Shown: piece after piece, positions 8,068 to 16,876 of the stretch
Numbering within the stretch: the first letter of the stretch is position 1
Layout of the letters: the number at the start of each line of letters is the position of its first letter
NCBI GenBank assembly: GCA_902774015.1
Contig: CACYHB010000003.1
Coordinates: 1-64,000 of the forward strand
DNA: 64,000 nt
Direction of reading: 5' to 3'
Source: Oscillospiraceae bacterium
GTDB lineage: Bacteria; Bacillota; Clostridia; Oscillospirales; Oscillospiraceae
Program-made: the position numbers and the translations under genes
The notes under the pieces: generated by a model
Databases searched by the model: none
The model's input: only the letters and a program-made list of their open reading frames with translations
Told to the model about the DNA's origin: nothing

Positions 8068-9294
8068 ATGGCAAAATACTATTACGACAAAAAAGCCCTG
8101 AAGGGGCTGACCCCGTTCCCGTTCCTGGGCGAGGTCAAGACCCGCAACGCTGCCATTGAGGCCGCGCCCGCCACGCCGCCCAGATCCGTCTACAACGCGA
8201 ACGTTCTCGCCGGGCGCCTGCACCCGGCGGCACAGCACTGCATCATCAAAAAAGTCGAAGATCACGGCGACGCCAAGAGCTTTACCCTGATCCCGGATGC
8301 GGCGAAGGGTACGGAGAAGCTGGCCTACTTCCGGGCGAGCCAGTATGTATCCGTGGCGCTGAACATCGACGGCGCGCCGGTGCGCAAGCCCTACACCATC
8401 CGATCCAATCCGAAAGACGCTCTGGGCGCGGAGGGGGGCAGCTATACACTCACCATCAAGCGCACGAACCCCGCCTACGCCTCTGCCTGGATCCTGGAGC
8501 ACTGGAAAGAGGGCGACGCGGTGGAGATCTCCGGGCCTCTCGGTGATTTCTACTATCAGGATCTGCGGGACGCCGGGCAGGTCATCGCCATCGCGGGCGG
8601 CTCGGGCATCACACCCTTCTACTCCATGGCCGCCGCCATCGTGGACGGGATCGAGGACTTCTCTCTTACCATCCTTTATGGCTCCCGGACAGCCGACGGC
8701 ATCCTTCTGAAAGAAGAGATCGAGGCCCTGGCGGAGAAGAGCGGGGGCAGGGTAAAGGTCGTCCACGTTCTGTCCGAGGAGGAGAAGGAGGGCTACGAAC
8801 ACGGCTTCATCACCGCGGAGCTGATTCAAAAGGTTGCGCCGGATGGCGAGTTTTCCGTCTTCATGTGCGGCCCGAAGGCCATGTACGTCTTCGGCGAGGA
8901 GCAGTGCAAAAAGCTGGGCCTGCCCAAGAGGAGATACCGCATGGAGATGTCCGGCGACTATATGGGCGCGGTCAACAACCCGGATTATCCCAAGGATCGG
9001 ATCGGGAAGAGCTATACGCTGACCGTGGACATCCGCGGCGAGAAGACTGCCGTCCCCTGCAGGGCGGAGGAGAGCCTGCTCTGGGCCATGGAGCGCGCGG
9101 GCATCAGGGCGCCGGCCCACTGCCGCAGCGGCGAGTGCGGCTGGTGCCACTCGCGTCTCGTCAAGGGCGAGGTCTATATCCCCGCCGAGGCCGACGGACG
9201 CCGCCTGGGCGACATCAAATTCAACTGGATTCACCCCTGCGTCAGTTTCCCCCTGAGCGATATCGAACTCTGCGTTTACCCGACGGCCGAGTAA
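8068..9294 (+). CDS. FNR-type NAD(P)H:flavin reductase fused to a C-terminal plant-type 2Fe-2S ferredoxin
   Basis: This 408-residue protein begins with an unassigned 50-residue segment. An FAD-binding beta-barrel follows (RKPYTIRS motif near 110), then an NAD-binding domain (AGGSGITPFYSM) and MCGPKAMYVF. The C-terminal 90 residues form a plant-type ferredoxin: the CRSGECGWC motif gives the CX4CX2C spacing and a later HPC supplies the fourth cysteine. Such proteins pass electrons from NAD(P)H through FAD and 2Fe-2S to a partner. The obvious candidate is the CrtI-like flavoprotein directly upstream, one base away; that pairing is inferred. Confidence 0.87.
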   Translation: MAKYYYDKKALKGLTPFPFLGEVKTRNAAIEAAPATPPRSVYNANVLAGRLHPAAQHCIIKKVEDHGDAKSFTLIPDAAKGTEKLAYFRASQYVSVALNIDGAPVRKPYTIRSNPKDALGAEGGSYTLTIKRTNPAYASAWILEHWKEGDAVEISGPLGDFYYQDLRDAGQVIAIAGGSGITPFYSMAAAIVDGIEDFSLTILYGSRTADGILLKEEIEALAEKSGGRVKVVHVLSEEEKEGYEHGFITAELIQKVAPDGEFSVFMCGPKAMYVFGEEQCKKLGLPKRRYRMEMSGDYMGAVNNPDYPKDRIGKSYTLTVDIRGEKTAVPCRAEESLLWAMERAGIRAPAHCRSGECGWCHSRLVKGEVYIPAEADGRRLGDIKFNWIHPCVSFPLSDIELCVYPTAE

Positions 9295-9342
9295 GGCCGG
9301 AGCGGAAACCGCGCAGATCGGTATAGAAGAATCTAGGATTGA

Positions 9343-9388
9343 AAAGAGACCTTTCGTTTCCCATTTATGATGAACGAAAGGTCTCTTT
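9343..9388 (+). terminator. Long hairpin ending the redox operon
   Basis: Arms 9343-9358 and 9373-9388 are exact 16-bp reverse complements (AAAGAGACCTTTCGTT) with a 14-nt loop; the 3' arm ends in TCTTT. The space from here to 9576 shows no ORF or clear element. Confidence 0.7.
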
Positions 9389-9576
9389 GCGTTTGCGCGG
9401 ATCCTCCGGCAGGCAGCGGCTCATAGGGAGACCGGAATAGGCTCCGCCGGCTGCTGCAGCCTGCCTGCCCGGGCGGGCTGACTTCCTTCCTTTGCGGCGG
9501 GAAGCTCGCTTCCCTATTTCCCAAGGAAAGACAAAAAGAGGCAGAAGCATGCCTGTACTTTTCTGCGGGGCTTCCG

Positions 9577-9782
9577 TATAATGACTATATGATGGCGAAA
9601 AGCCAAAAAGCTTTTTGCCGCGCGGCTTTGCCGCGCAGCCAAACAGTATAGCTGTTTGGCCATATATTCATTGCAATGAGCATCGTGCGAATGATTCCAT
9701 GAATCATTCGCTGCCAAACTTGTCGTTTGGCAGCGAAATCAATCGAACCCTCGATTGATTTCGCCATCCGATGATCATTATA
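9577..9782. mobile_element. 206-bp MITE-like element made of consecutive hairpins (element B)
   Basis: Outer 24-bp inverted repeats: TATAATGA-N6-GATGGCGAAA (9577-9600) and TTTCGCCATC-N6-TCATTATA (9759-9782). The interior is almost wholly hairpins laid end to end: 9594-9603/9610-9619, 9620-9626/9630-9636, 9638-9646/9652-9660, palindrome 9668-9679, 9688-9697/9701-9710, 9710-9719/9725-9734, and 9735-9746/9751-9762. No ORF. TA lies just inside both ends, as for MITEs that duplicate a TA target; this is inference. The right end supplies a TATAAT (9779-9784) with TTGATT 18 bp upstream, which could serve the GH94 gene. Confidence 0.75.
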
Positions 9783-9820
9783 ATGGCAGACAGAAGGATG
9801 TGTCAAAAAGGGGGATTACC

Positions 9821-12205
9821 ATGCAGTATGGCCATTTTGACAATGAGAAGCGGGAATATGTGATCGACCGGGTGGATCTGCCCGTGTCCTGGACCAACTA
9901 TATAGGCACCGGCGATCTGATGGGCGTGTTCAACCACACCGCCGGAGGATATCTGATCTACAGGAGTTCGGAGTATCACCGCATCACGCGCTTCCGGCCC
10001 AACGGCGTACCCATGGACGGGCCGGGGCATTACCTCTATCTGCGCGACGAGGAGGACGGGGACTACTGGTCCGTCTCCTGGCAGCCGGTGGGAAAGCCCA
10101 GGGAGCATTTCCGTGCGCGGCACGGCCTGGGCTACGTGAAATACGAGAGCGATTACAGCGGCATCGCCGCCGAACAGACGCTCTTTGCGGCGATGGACGA
10201 TCCGGTGGAGATCTGGGATCTGCGGCTGAAAAACGACTCCGGACGGGAGCGGCGGCTCTCGGTTTTCTCCTATCTGGAGTTCAGCTTCCACCAGGTGGAC
10301 ATGGACAACCGGAATTTTCAGATGAGTCTCTACGCCGCGGGCAGCCGCTGCGAGGACGGCGTGATCGAGCACGATCTCTATTACGAGGAGGACGGCTATC
10401 AGTTCTTTACGGGGGATTTTGAGCCGGACGGCTATGACTGCCTCCGCGACGCTTTCATCGGCCCGTACCGCACGGAAAGAAACCCCATCGTCGTGGAGAG
10501 CGGCAGAACGGGCGCCAGCGCCGAGAAGGGCGGAAACCACTGCGGCTGTCTGAAAAAAACGCTGACGCTCCGGCCCGGGGAGGAGGCGCGGCTCCTGTTC
10601 CTGCTAGGCGAGGGCGGCGTTGAGGAAGGCAGACGCATGCGCGCAAAGTATACGCAGCAGAAGGCGGATGAGGATTTCGCACGCCTCGCGGCCTTCTGGG
10701 ACGCAAAACTCTCCCGCCTGCAGGTATGCACGCCCAACGAGGGCATGAACACGGAACTGAACATCTGGAACCTTTATCAGAGCGAGATCAACGTCATGTA
10801 CTCCCGCTTTACCTCCTTCATCGAGGTGGGAGGACGCGTAGGCCTGGGCTACCGGGATACGGCGCAGGACGCCATGATGGTGCTCCATTCCAACCCGGAA
10901 AAATGCCGCAGCCGCATGATCGAGCTGCTGCGTGCCCTGACCGCGGAGGGCTACGGACTCCATCTGTTCGAGCCCCGCTGGTTTGAGCCGGAGCAGAAGC
11001 GGCAGAGCTTCAAGTCTCCCACGGTGATCCCCATGCCGGACAGGGCGCAGATCGTCCACGGCCTGAAGGACGCCTGCGCGGACGATGCGCTCTGGCTCGT
11101 CAGCGCCGTCGTGCAGTATGTAAGGGAGACGGGCGACGCCGCTTTCCTTGACGAGCCGGTGGGCTATGCCGACGGGGGAGAGGGGAGCGTCTACGAGCAT
11201 CTGCGCAGGATCCTGGAATTCTCCGCCCGACAGGTCGGGCGAAACGGAATCTGCAGGGGACTGCGGGCCGACTGGAACGACTGCCTGAATCTTGGCGGCG
11301 GCGAGAGTGCCATGGTGAGCTTTCTGCATCTCTGGGCGCTGAACAATTATGTGGAGCTGGCCCGATGGCTGGGGCGGGAGGAGGACGCCGCGCGCTATGC
11401 GGCCATGGCCGAAGCGGTCCGGGAGACCTGCCGGCGCGTTCTGTGGGACGGAAAATGGTTCCTCCGGGGGATCACCGCGGACAATCGGAAGATCGGGACG
11501 CAGAGCGACGCCGAGGGCCGCGTTCACATGGAGTCCAACACCTGGGCGGTGATCTCCGGCGCCGCCACCCGGGAGCAGGGCCTTTCTGCCATGGACAGCG
11601 TGGATGAATACCTTTTCACGCCCTATGGGCTCCTTCTCAACGCACCCTCTTACACAAAACCGGACGACGAGATCGGCTTTGTGACCCGGGTCTATCCCGG
11701 CCTCAAGGAGAACGGCGCCATTTTCAGCCACCCGAACCCATGGGCCTGGGTGGCGGAGAGCATGCTCGGACGCGGCGGCAGGGCGATGAAATTCTATAAT
11801 GCCTTGTGCCCGGCGCTGCAGAATGATAAAATAGAAATACGGCAATCGGAACCCTACAGCTACTGCCAGTTTGTGGTGGGGCGCGACCACACGGCTTTCG
11901 GCCGGGCGCGGCACCCCTTCATGACCGGTTCCTCCGGCTGGGCCTACTACGCGGCTACCCAGTATCTGCTGGGCGTGCGGCCGGACTTTGACACACTGAT
12001 CGTCGATCCCTGCATCCCGGCGGAGTGGCGGGAATTCACCGTCAGCCGCATCTGGCGCGGCGCGCGCTATGAGATCCGCGTAAGCAATCCGGACGGTGTG
12101 GAGAAAGGGGTCAGGTCGATATCCGTTGACGGGGAAGAAGTTGACAGCATTCCGAACTATCCGGCCGGAAGCGTCTGCTGGGTGGAAGTTGTCATGGGAG
12201 AATAA
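9821..12205 (+). CDS. GH94 family glycoside phosphorylase (cellobiose/chitobiose phosphorylase-like)
   Basis: This 794-residue protein has the length and layout of GH94: an N-terminal beta-sandwich (to about 270), a linker, an (alpha/alpha)6 catalytic barrel and a short C-terminal beta domain. The family motif GYRDTAQD is near residue 346. RADWNDCLN holds the likely catalytic aspartate, D484. GH94 enzymes cleave beta-linked disaccharides with phosphate, giving a sugar-1-phosphate. Exact specificity (GlcNAc or glucose linked) cannot be read here. The ATG at 9821 follows AGGGGGATT. A phosphohexomutase gene follows, with its ribosome site overlapping this stop codon, and a sugar ABC importer lies downstream. 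No signal peptide: it acts in the cytoplasm. Confidence 0.88.
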   Translation: MQYGHFDNEKREYVIDRVDLPVSWTNYIGTGDLMGVFNHTAGGYLIYRSSEYHRITRFRPNGVPMDGPGHYLYLRDEEDGDYWSVSWQPVGKPREHFRARHGLGYVKYESDYSGIAAEQTLFAAMDDPVEIWDLRLKNDSGRERRLSVFSYLEFSFHQVDMDNRNFQMSLYAAGSRCEDGVIEHDLYYEEDGYQFFTGDFEPDGYDCLRDAFIGPYRTERNPIVVESGRTGASAEKGGNHCGCLKKTLTLRPGEEARLLFLLGEGGVEEGRRMRAKYTQQKADEDFARLAAFWDAKLSRLQVCTPNEGMNTELNIWNLYQSEINVMYSRFTSFIEVGGRVGLGYRDTAQDAMMVLHSNPEKCRSRMIELLRALTAEGYGLHLFEPRWFEPEQKRQSFKSPTVIPMPDRAQIVHGLKDACADDALWLVSAVVQYVRETGDAAFLDEPVGYADGGEGSVYEHLRRILEFSARQVGRNGICRGLRADWNDCLNLGGGESAMVSFLHLWALNNYVELARWLGREEDAARYAAMAEAVRETCRRVLWDGKWFLRGITADNRKIGTQSDAEGRVHMESNTWAVISGAATREQGLSAMDSVDEYLFTPYGLLLNAPSYTKPDDEIGFVTRVYPGLKENGAIFSHPNPWAWVAESMLGRGGRAMKFYNALCPALQNDKIEIRQSEPYSYCQFVVGRDHTAFGRARHPFMTGSSGWAYYAATQYLLGVRPDFDTLIVDPCIPAEWREFTVSRIWRGARYEIRVSNPDGVEKGVRSISVDGEEVDSIPNYPAGSVCWVEVVMGE

Positions 12206-12219
12206 AGGAGGATGTGCAA

Positions 12220-13629
12220 ATGATTCGATTCGGAACCGGCGGATGGCGCGCCGTGATCGCCGATGGCTTCACCAAGGAGAATCTGCGGCTTCTGGCGGCG
12301 GGACTCTGCCGCCTGATGGACAGGGAGGGGCTCTCCGGCGCGGAGCTCTGTCTGGGCTATGACCGGCGCTTCCTGTCCAAGGAATCCGCCCACTGGCTGG
12401 CGGAGGTGCTGGCGGGATGGGGCTACCGGGTGCTGATGATCGACCGCTCTTCCCCGACGCCGCTGATCATGTACACCGTCAAGACGCGGAACATGCCCTA
12501 CGGCCTCATGGTAACCGCAAGCCACAACCCGGCCGTATACAACGGGGTGAAGGTTTTCACCGCCGGCGGTCGGGACGCGGATCTGAGCGTGACGAAGAAG
12601 ATCGAAGCGGAGATCGAGGCGGTCTCCCCGGCGGACATCCCCTCGATCCCCTATGAGACGGCACTGGCACAGGGCCTTGTGCGGGAGGACAACACCACCA
12701 ACGAATATATCGACAGCATCCTCGCCCTGGTGGACACCGACGCGATCCGCCGCGCGCGGCTTAAAGTGGCGCTGGACCCCATGTACGGCGTGAGCCAGAC
12801 CAGCCTGCGTACGATCCTGATGACCTGCCGCTGCGATCTGGAGGTCATCCATGACCGGCATGACACGCTTTTCGGCGGTAAGCTCCCGGCCCCGAACGCC
12901 TCTACGCTCTCTACTCTCTCCCACGTGGTGGTGGATCGCCACTGTGATCTGGGCGTCGCTACGGACGGCGACGCGGACCGCCTCGGCGTTATCGATGAGA
13001 CGGGCGGCTTTATCCATCCGAACACGCTGCTGGTGCTCCTGTATTACTACCTCGTGAAGTACCGCGGCTGGCAGGGACCCTGCGTGCGCAACAATTCCAC
13101 GACCCATCTGCTGGATCGGGTGGCCGAGCGCCTGGGGCAGCGCTGCTACGAGGTCCCCGTTGGCTTCAAGCATATCTCCGCCAAAATGAGCGAGACGGAC
13201 GCTGTGATCGGCGGCGAGAGCTCCGGCGGCATGGCCGTCCGCGGACATATCTCCGGCAAGGACGGCATCTATGCCGCGGCGCTTCTGACCGAGATGCTGG
13301 CTGTGACGGGAAAATCCATCTCCGAACTCTACCGGGAGATCACCGACCGCTGCGGGACGCTCGTATACCGGGAGGCGGATTTCCGCATGACGCCGGAGCG
13401 CAAGGCGGAGCTGCAGAAACGGCTGTTCAAGGAGCAGGTCACGCCGCAGCTTCCGGGGGTGGCGCGCGTCAACAGGGAGGACGGCGTGAAGCTGTACTTT
13501 GAGGACGGCAGCTGGGTCATTTGCCGCTTTTCCGGCACGGAGCCTCTGCTGCGCATGGCGGCGGAAGCGGAGACAGGGGCCGCTGCCGAGGGCTATATGG
13601 ACGCCTGGAAACAGCTTTTGGAGCTGTAA
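12220..13629 (+). CDS. Alpha-D-phosphohexomutase (phosphoglucomutase/phosphomannomutase family)
   Basis: The 469-residue enzyme carries all four family sites: the phosphoserine loop VTASHNPAVYNG, the metal loop DGDADRLG, the sugar-binding GGESSGGM and the phosphate-binding RFSGTEPLLR near the end. It should interconvert hexose-1- and hexose-6-phosphates. Encoded directly after the GH94 phosphorylase, it would convert the released sugar-1-phosphate for glycolysis. Whether it prefers glucose, mannose or N-acetylglucosamine phosphate is not visible. The ATG at 12220 is eight bases after AAAGGAGG; an in-frame GTG at 12214 is too close to that site. Confidence 0.88.
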   Translation: MIRFGTGGWRAVIADGFTKENLRLLAAGLCRLMDREGLSGAELCLGYDRRFLSKESAHWLAEVLAGWGYRVLMIDRSSPTPLIMYTVKTRNMPYGLMVTASHNPAVYNGVKVFTAGGRDADLSVTKKIEAEIEAVSPADIPSIPYETALAQGLVREDNTTNEYIDSILALVDTDAIRRARLKVALDPMYGVSQTSLRTILMTCRCDLEVIHDRHDTLFGGKLPAPNASTLSTLSHVVVDRHCDLGVATDGDADRLGVIDETGGFIHPNTLLVLLYYYLVKYRGWQGPCVRNNSTTHLLDRVAERLGQRCYEVPVGFKHISAKMSETDAVIGGESSGGMAVRGHISGKDGIYAAALLTEMLAVTGKSISELYREITDRCGTLVYREADFRMTPERKAELQKRLFKEQVTPQLPGVARVNREDGVKLYFEDGSWVICRFSGTEPLLRMAAEAETGAAAEGYMDAWKQLLEL

Positions 13630-13653
13630 GATACAGGGAGCGCTGTTATGATG

Positions 13654-13684
13654 CTGACGCGGAGAGACGATCTCTCCGCGTCAG
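13654..13684 (+). other. Perfect 14-bp hairpin in the kinase leader
   Basis: Arms 13654-13667 and 13671-13684 (CTGACGCGGAGAGA and its complement) with a CGA loop lie just upstream of the AAAGGAGGG site of the next gene. No T-run follows, so it is more likely a processing, stability or translation-control hairpin than a terminator. Confidence 0.6.
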
Positions 13685-13704
13685 CCGTAAAGGAGGGACG
13701 GCCC

Positions 13705-15396
13705 TTGAAGCGAAAAGACAGAGTTTCGGCAGTGTCGCTGCGCTCACGCCTGTTGATGACCATCGTGAACTGCTGGGTGGTGCCCATCGTGATGATCGTG
13801 GTGCTTGCGGGGCTGCTGCTGCGCGTCAATTCGGAGCGGAACATGAAAAGCCTCATGGAGACGGACGCCGCTTATACCATGCAGATGCTCCGCTCCAAGC
13901 TGGACACCGCCTTTGAAGACTCCAAGGCGGTCAGCTACGACGGCGTGGTACGCGCGGCCTACCGCAGCTGGCAGCAGGATGGGGACAACGCCGTCCTCTA
14001 CCGCAGCGTCAACAGCTATCTGGCGCAGAGCTTCGGCCGCCAGGGAAACTACAAAGCCGTGTTCATCAGCTTCTGGAACGGCCTGGACATCTATCCCTAC
14101 GTGATGAGCAGCGGCATCAGCGGCTACAGCCTTCCCCGCGGTTACCACCGCAATCAGGAGCCGCTGATCCTGGAGGACATGGCCACGGCGGACACGGAGA
14201 TCCGCCTTTACTGCTGGGACGGGGATCTGTACATCGCCAGAAATCTGCTGGATCAGCGCTATAAGCCCTATGCCTCGGTGGTGCAGATCCTGGATGGCCC
14301 GGAACTCTTTGCGCCGCTGGGGGAACTGCCTGCGGCAGCCAGCATGACGATAGACGGACTTGTGTTCGATGACGGCGGGCTGCGGGAAAATACGCAGGAG
14401 GAAGAGCGGCGCACAGGCGTATACCGTTTTGAGGATCAGGTTTCCGGCCATCGTCTGGTACTCGAGCTGGAGGCTGCCCCAAAATCCATGTGGGAGGATA
14501 TGCCCTGGCTCCGTTCGGCGAGCCTTGCGGTGCTGCTGCTCGTGCTGCCGCTGCTCGCGCTGATGATCCTGCTCTTTCGCAAGCACGTTACGCGGCCGGT
14601 GGAGGCGCTTGTGGACGCTACCGACCGCCTGCAGAACGGCGAGCGGGGCTACCAGATCGAGGCAGAGGCGAGAAGCCGGGAATTTGCCCGCATCTATCGG
14701 CACTTCAACAACATGTCGCTGGAACTGAAAAACCAGTTCGAGCGCTCCTATCTGGAGCAGCAGGCCCTGCAGCAGGCAAAGGTCAAGGCTCTCCAGTCGC
14801 AGATCAATCCTCATTTTCTCAATAACACCCTGGAGGTCATCAACTGGGAGGCCAGGCTTGCCGGGGACGAGCGGGTCAGCGCCATGATCGAAGCGCTTTC
14901 CGTCATGCTCAACGCAGCGCTCGGCCGGGATGGCAGGAGCCAGATCCCGCTCCGGGAGGAGCTTGGCTATGTGGATGCCTACCTGTATATTATCCGGGAG
15001 CGCCTGGGGGAGCGCCTGGTGATCGAGAGGGAGATCGACCAGAGCATGATGGACACCATGGTGCCCCGGCTCATCCTGCAGCCTCTGGTGGAGAATGCGG
15101 TAGAGCACGACCTCACGGCTCTGCGCGGCGGACGCCTGAGCCTTCGCGCTTATCGGGAAGAGGGAACGGTGATCCTGGAATGCGAGCATGACGGCACGAT
15201 GAGCGAGGCGGATCTGCGCAGCATCGAAGAGATGCTCTCCTCCGCCGTCAGGGACACGGAGATCTCCGGCCAGGTGGGACTTCGCAACGTACGGCAGCGC
15301 CTGGCGCTTCTCTACGGTCCGGCCGGCAGCCTGGAGGTCTGCCAGGCGGGGGAGGGCAGGATCCTGGCGCGGGTCACTTTCCCTGCGTCCGGCTGA
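13705..15396 (+). CDS. YesM-type sensor histidine kinase
   Basis: A 563-residue membrane kinase. TM1 is about residues 16-36, followed by an extracytoplasmic sensor (about 37-270), TM2 near 271-293, HAMP, then the His_kinase domain with H370 in QINPHFLNNT and the N-box QPLVENAVEH. This class pairs with AraC-type YesN regulators, and one is encoded at 18710 behind the ABC importer, so it probably senses the sugar imported here. I choose the TTG at 13705, seven bases after AAAGGAGGG. The upstream ATG at 13648 would put the 14-bp hairpin inside the coding sequence. Confidence 0.88.
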   Translation: MKRKDRVSAVSLRSRLLMTIVNCWVVPIVMIVVLAGLLLRVNSERNMKSLMETDAAYTMQMLRSKLDTAFEDSKAVSYDGVVRAAYRSWQQDGDNAVLYRSVNSYLAQSFGRQGNYKAVFISFWNGLDIYPYVMSSGISGYSLPRGYHRNQEPLILEDMATADTEIRLYCWDGDLYIARNLLDQRYKPYASVVQILDGPELFAPLGELPAAASMTIDGLVFDDGGLRENTQEEERRTGVYRFEDQVSGHRLVLELEAAPKSMWEDMPWLRSASLAVLLLVLPLLALMILLFRKHVTRPVEALVDATDRLQNGERGYQIEAEARSREFARIYRHFNNMSLELKNQFERSYLEQQALQQAKVKALQSQINPHFLNNTLEVINWEARLAGDERVSAMIEALSVMLNAALGRDGRSQIPLREELGYVDAYLYIIRERLGERLVIEREIDQSMMDTMVPRLILQPLVENAVEHDLTALRGGRLSLRAYREEGTVILECEHDGTMSEADLRSIEEMLSSAVRDTEISGQVGLRNVRQRLALLYGPAGSLEVCQAGEGRILARVTFPASG

Positions 15397-15529
15397 GCGA
15401 TTGACGGCAATTGGCAACAAGAGTCAAGAAAAGGCAAAAGCGGCTCTCACGCTTTCGATCAGTTTCTCCTATAATAAAATCACCGACATGAAGCATGTCA
15501 CGGACAAATTCAAAAAGGAGACTGGAATC

Positions 15530-16783
15530 ATGAAAAAAGCACTTGCTCTGCTTCTGGCCCTGGTCATGGTGCTCGGTTTCGGCACCGTCGCCTTCGCCGA
15601 CAACAGCGTCACCCTGAACGTCGTCACCTCCTACGGCGGCGACGACGGCAACCGCGCCAACTTCGAGGCTGCGGTCAAAGCCTACGAGGAATCCACCGGC
15701 AACAAGGTCAACGACGGCTCCGCCACCTCCAATGAGGAGTGGAAAGCCAAGGTCCTGACCGACTTCGAGACCGGCTCGGAACCCGACGTTCTCTTCTTCT
15801 TCACCAACGCCGACGCAGAGCCCTTCGTTTCCGCCGGCAAAGTGGTCTCCATCGAGGAGATCCGCGCCGAATACCCCGACTATGCCTCCAACATGCGCGA
15901 CAGCATGCTGGCCGTGGCTTCCGACGGCAAGCAGTACTCCGTTCCCTCTTATGGCTACTGGGAAAACATGTTCGTCAACAAGGCCGTCCTGGCCGACTGC
16001 GGCATTGAGGTCCCCGGCCCCGACTACACCTGGGAGCAGTTCCTGGCCGACTGCGAGACGATCAAGGACAACGGCTACACCCCCATTGCCTGCTCTCTGG
16101 TGGAAGTGCCGCACTACTGGTTCGAGTTCCTGGTCATGAATAACGGCACGGTCGACAACCACATGGACGTTCCCGCCGCTGCGGACGATGAGGCTTTTGC
16201 CAAGTGGGTCGCCGCGCTGGAGGACTTCAAGGCCCTTTACGAGGCCGGCTTCTTCCCCGCCAACACCCTGACCGCTTCTGACGCCGAGACCGTCGAGATG
16301 TTCAACCAGGGCGAGGCTGCTTTCCTCATCGACGGCAGCTGGAAGGTCGGCTACTTCACCGAGAACGCCGAGGATCTGGAAGACTTCGCCATCTCCTATG
16401 TGCCCGGCAAGGGCGAGCGCAGCGCCTCCGAGGCTATCGGCGGCATCTCCATGGGCTATTTCATCACCCGCAAGGCATGGGACGATCCTGCCAAGCGCGA
16501 GGCTGCCGTGGAATTCGTCTCTCAGCTCACCTCCGATGAAGTTCTCAGCACCTTCGTCACCACCGAGGTCACCGCTCTGGCCAACGGCGCCAAGCCCGCC
16601 GGCCTGAATGCGCTGCAGCAGTCCGCCGCCGACGCCAACGCCAACATCACCGCCATCGCCGGCGCCGTACAGGATACGATCACCAGCGAGGCCAAGGGCG
16701 ACCTGTTCGGCAATATCCAGAACGTGGTCACCGGCAAGATGAGCGCCGAGGACGCCGTCGCTTCCGCCATCGCGCTGAACTGA
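15530..16783 (+). CDS. Extracellular sugar-binding protein of an ABC importer (family 1)
   Basis: The 418-residue protein has a signal peptide (MKKALALLLALVMVLGFG, AFA cleavage near 22-24) and the fold markers of family-1 solute-binding proteins, including EPDVLFFFTNADAEPF and an IDGSWKVGYF block. It should capture an oligosaccharide for the permeases encoded next. Oddly, no lipobox cysteine is present, so nothing in the sequence anchors it to the membrane as is usual in Gram-positive importers. A TATAAT lies at 15470-15475 and the site AAAAAGGAG precedes the ATG. A strong terminator separates it from the permeases, probably giving excess binding protein. Confidence 0.88.
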   Translation: MKKALALLLALVMVLGFGTVAFADNSVTLNVVTSYGGDDGNRANFEAAVKAYEESTGNKVNDGSATSNEEWKAKVLTDFETGSEPDVLFFFTNADAEPFVSAGKVVSIEEIRAEYPDYASNMRDSMLAVASDGKQYSVPSYGYWENMFVNKAVLADCGIEVPGPDYTWEQFLADCETIKDNGYTPIACSLVEVPHYWFEFLVMNNGTVDNHMDVPAAADDEAFAKWVAALEDFKALYEAGFFPANTLTASDAETVEMFNQGEAAFLIDGSWKVGYFTENAEDLEDFAISYVPGKGERSASEAIGGISMGYFITRKAWDDPAKREAAVEFVSQLTSDEVLSTFVTTEVTALANGAKPAGLNALQQSAADANANITAIAGAVQDTITSEAKGDLFGNIQNVVTGKMSAEDAVASAIALN

Positions 16784-16806
16784 AGAAATCGCAATAGCCA
16801 TTCGAC

Positions 16807-16841
16807 CCGGGCTGCTGCATGAAGCAGCAGCCCGGTTTTTT
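16807..16841 (+). terminator. Intra-operon terminator after the binding-protein gene
   Basis: A 12-bp stem (16807-16818 with 16824-16835) is followed by six T. Partial read-through would set a high binding-protein to permease ratio, a common arrangement. Confidence 0.88.
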
Positions 16842-16876
16842 CATCCGATTCCGAATCGCAGCCGGAGGAGGCCCCC

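Noticed and set aside
9577-9782. Simple cluster of transcription terminators
   Set aside because: Seven abutting hairpins within long outer inverted repeats, none with a proper T-run, do not fit terminators. The redox operon already ends at 9388.
15374-16801. 475-codon minus-strand frame opposite the sugar-binding protein
   Set aside because: It is an antisense artefact of third-position GC bias; no ribosome site or motif.
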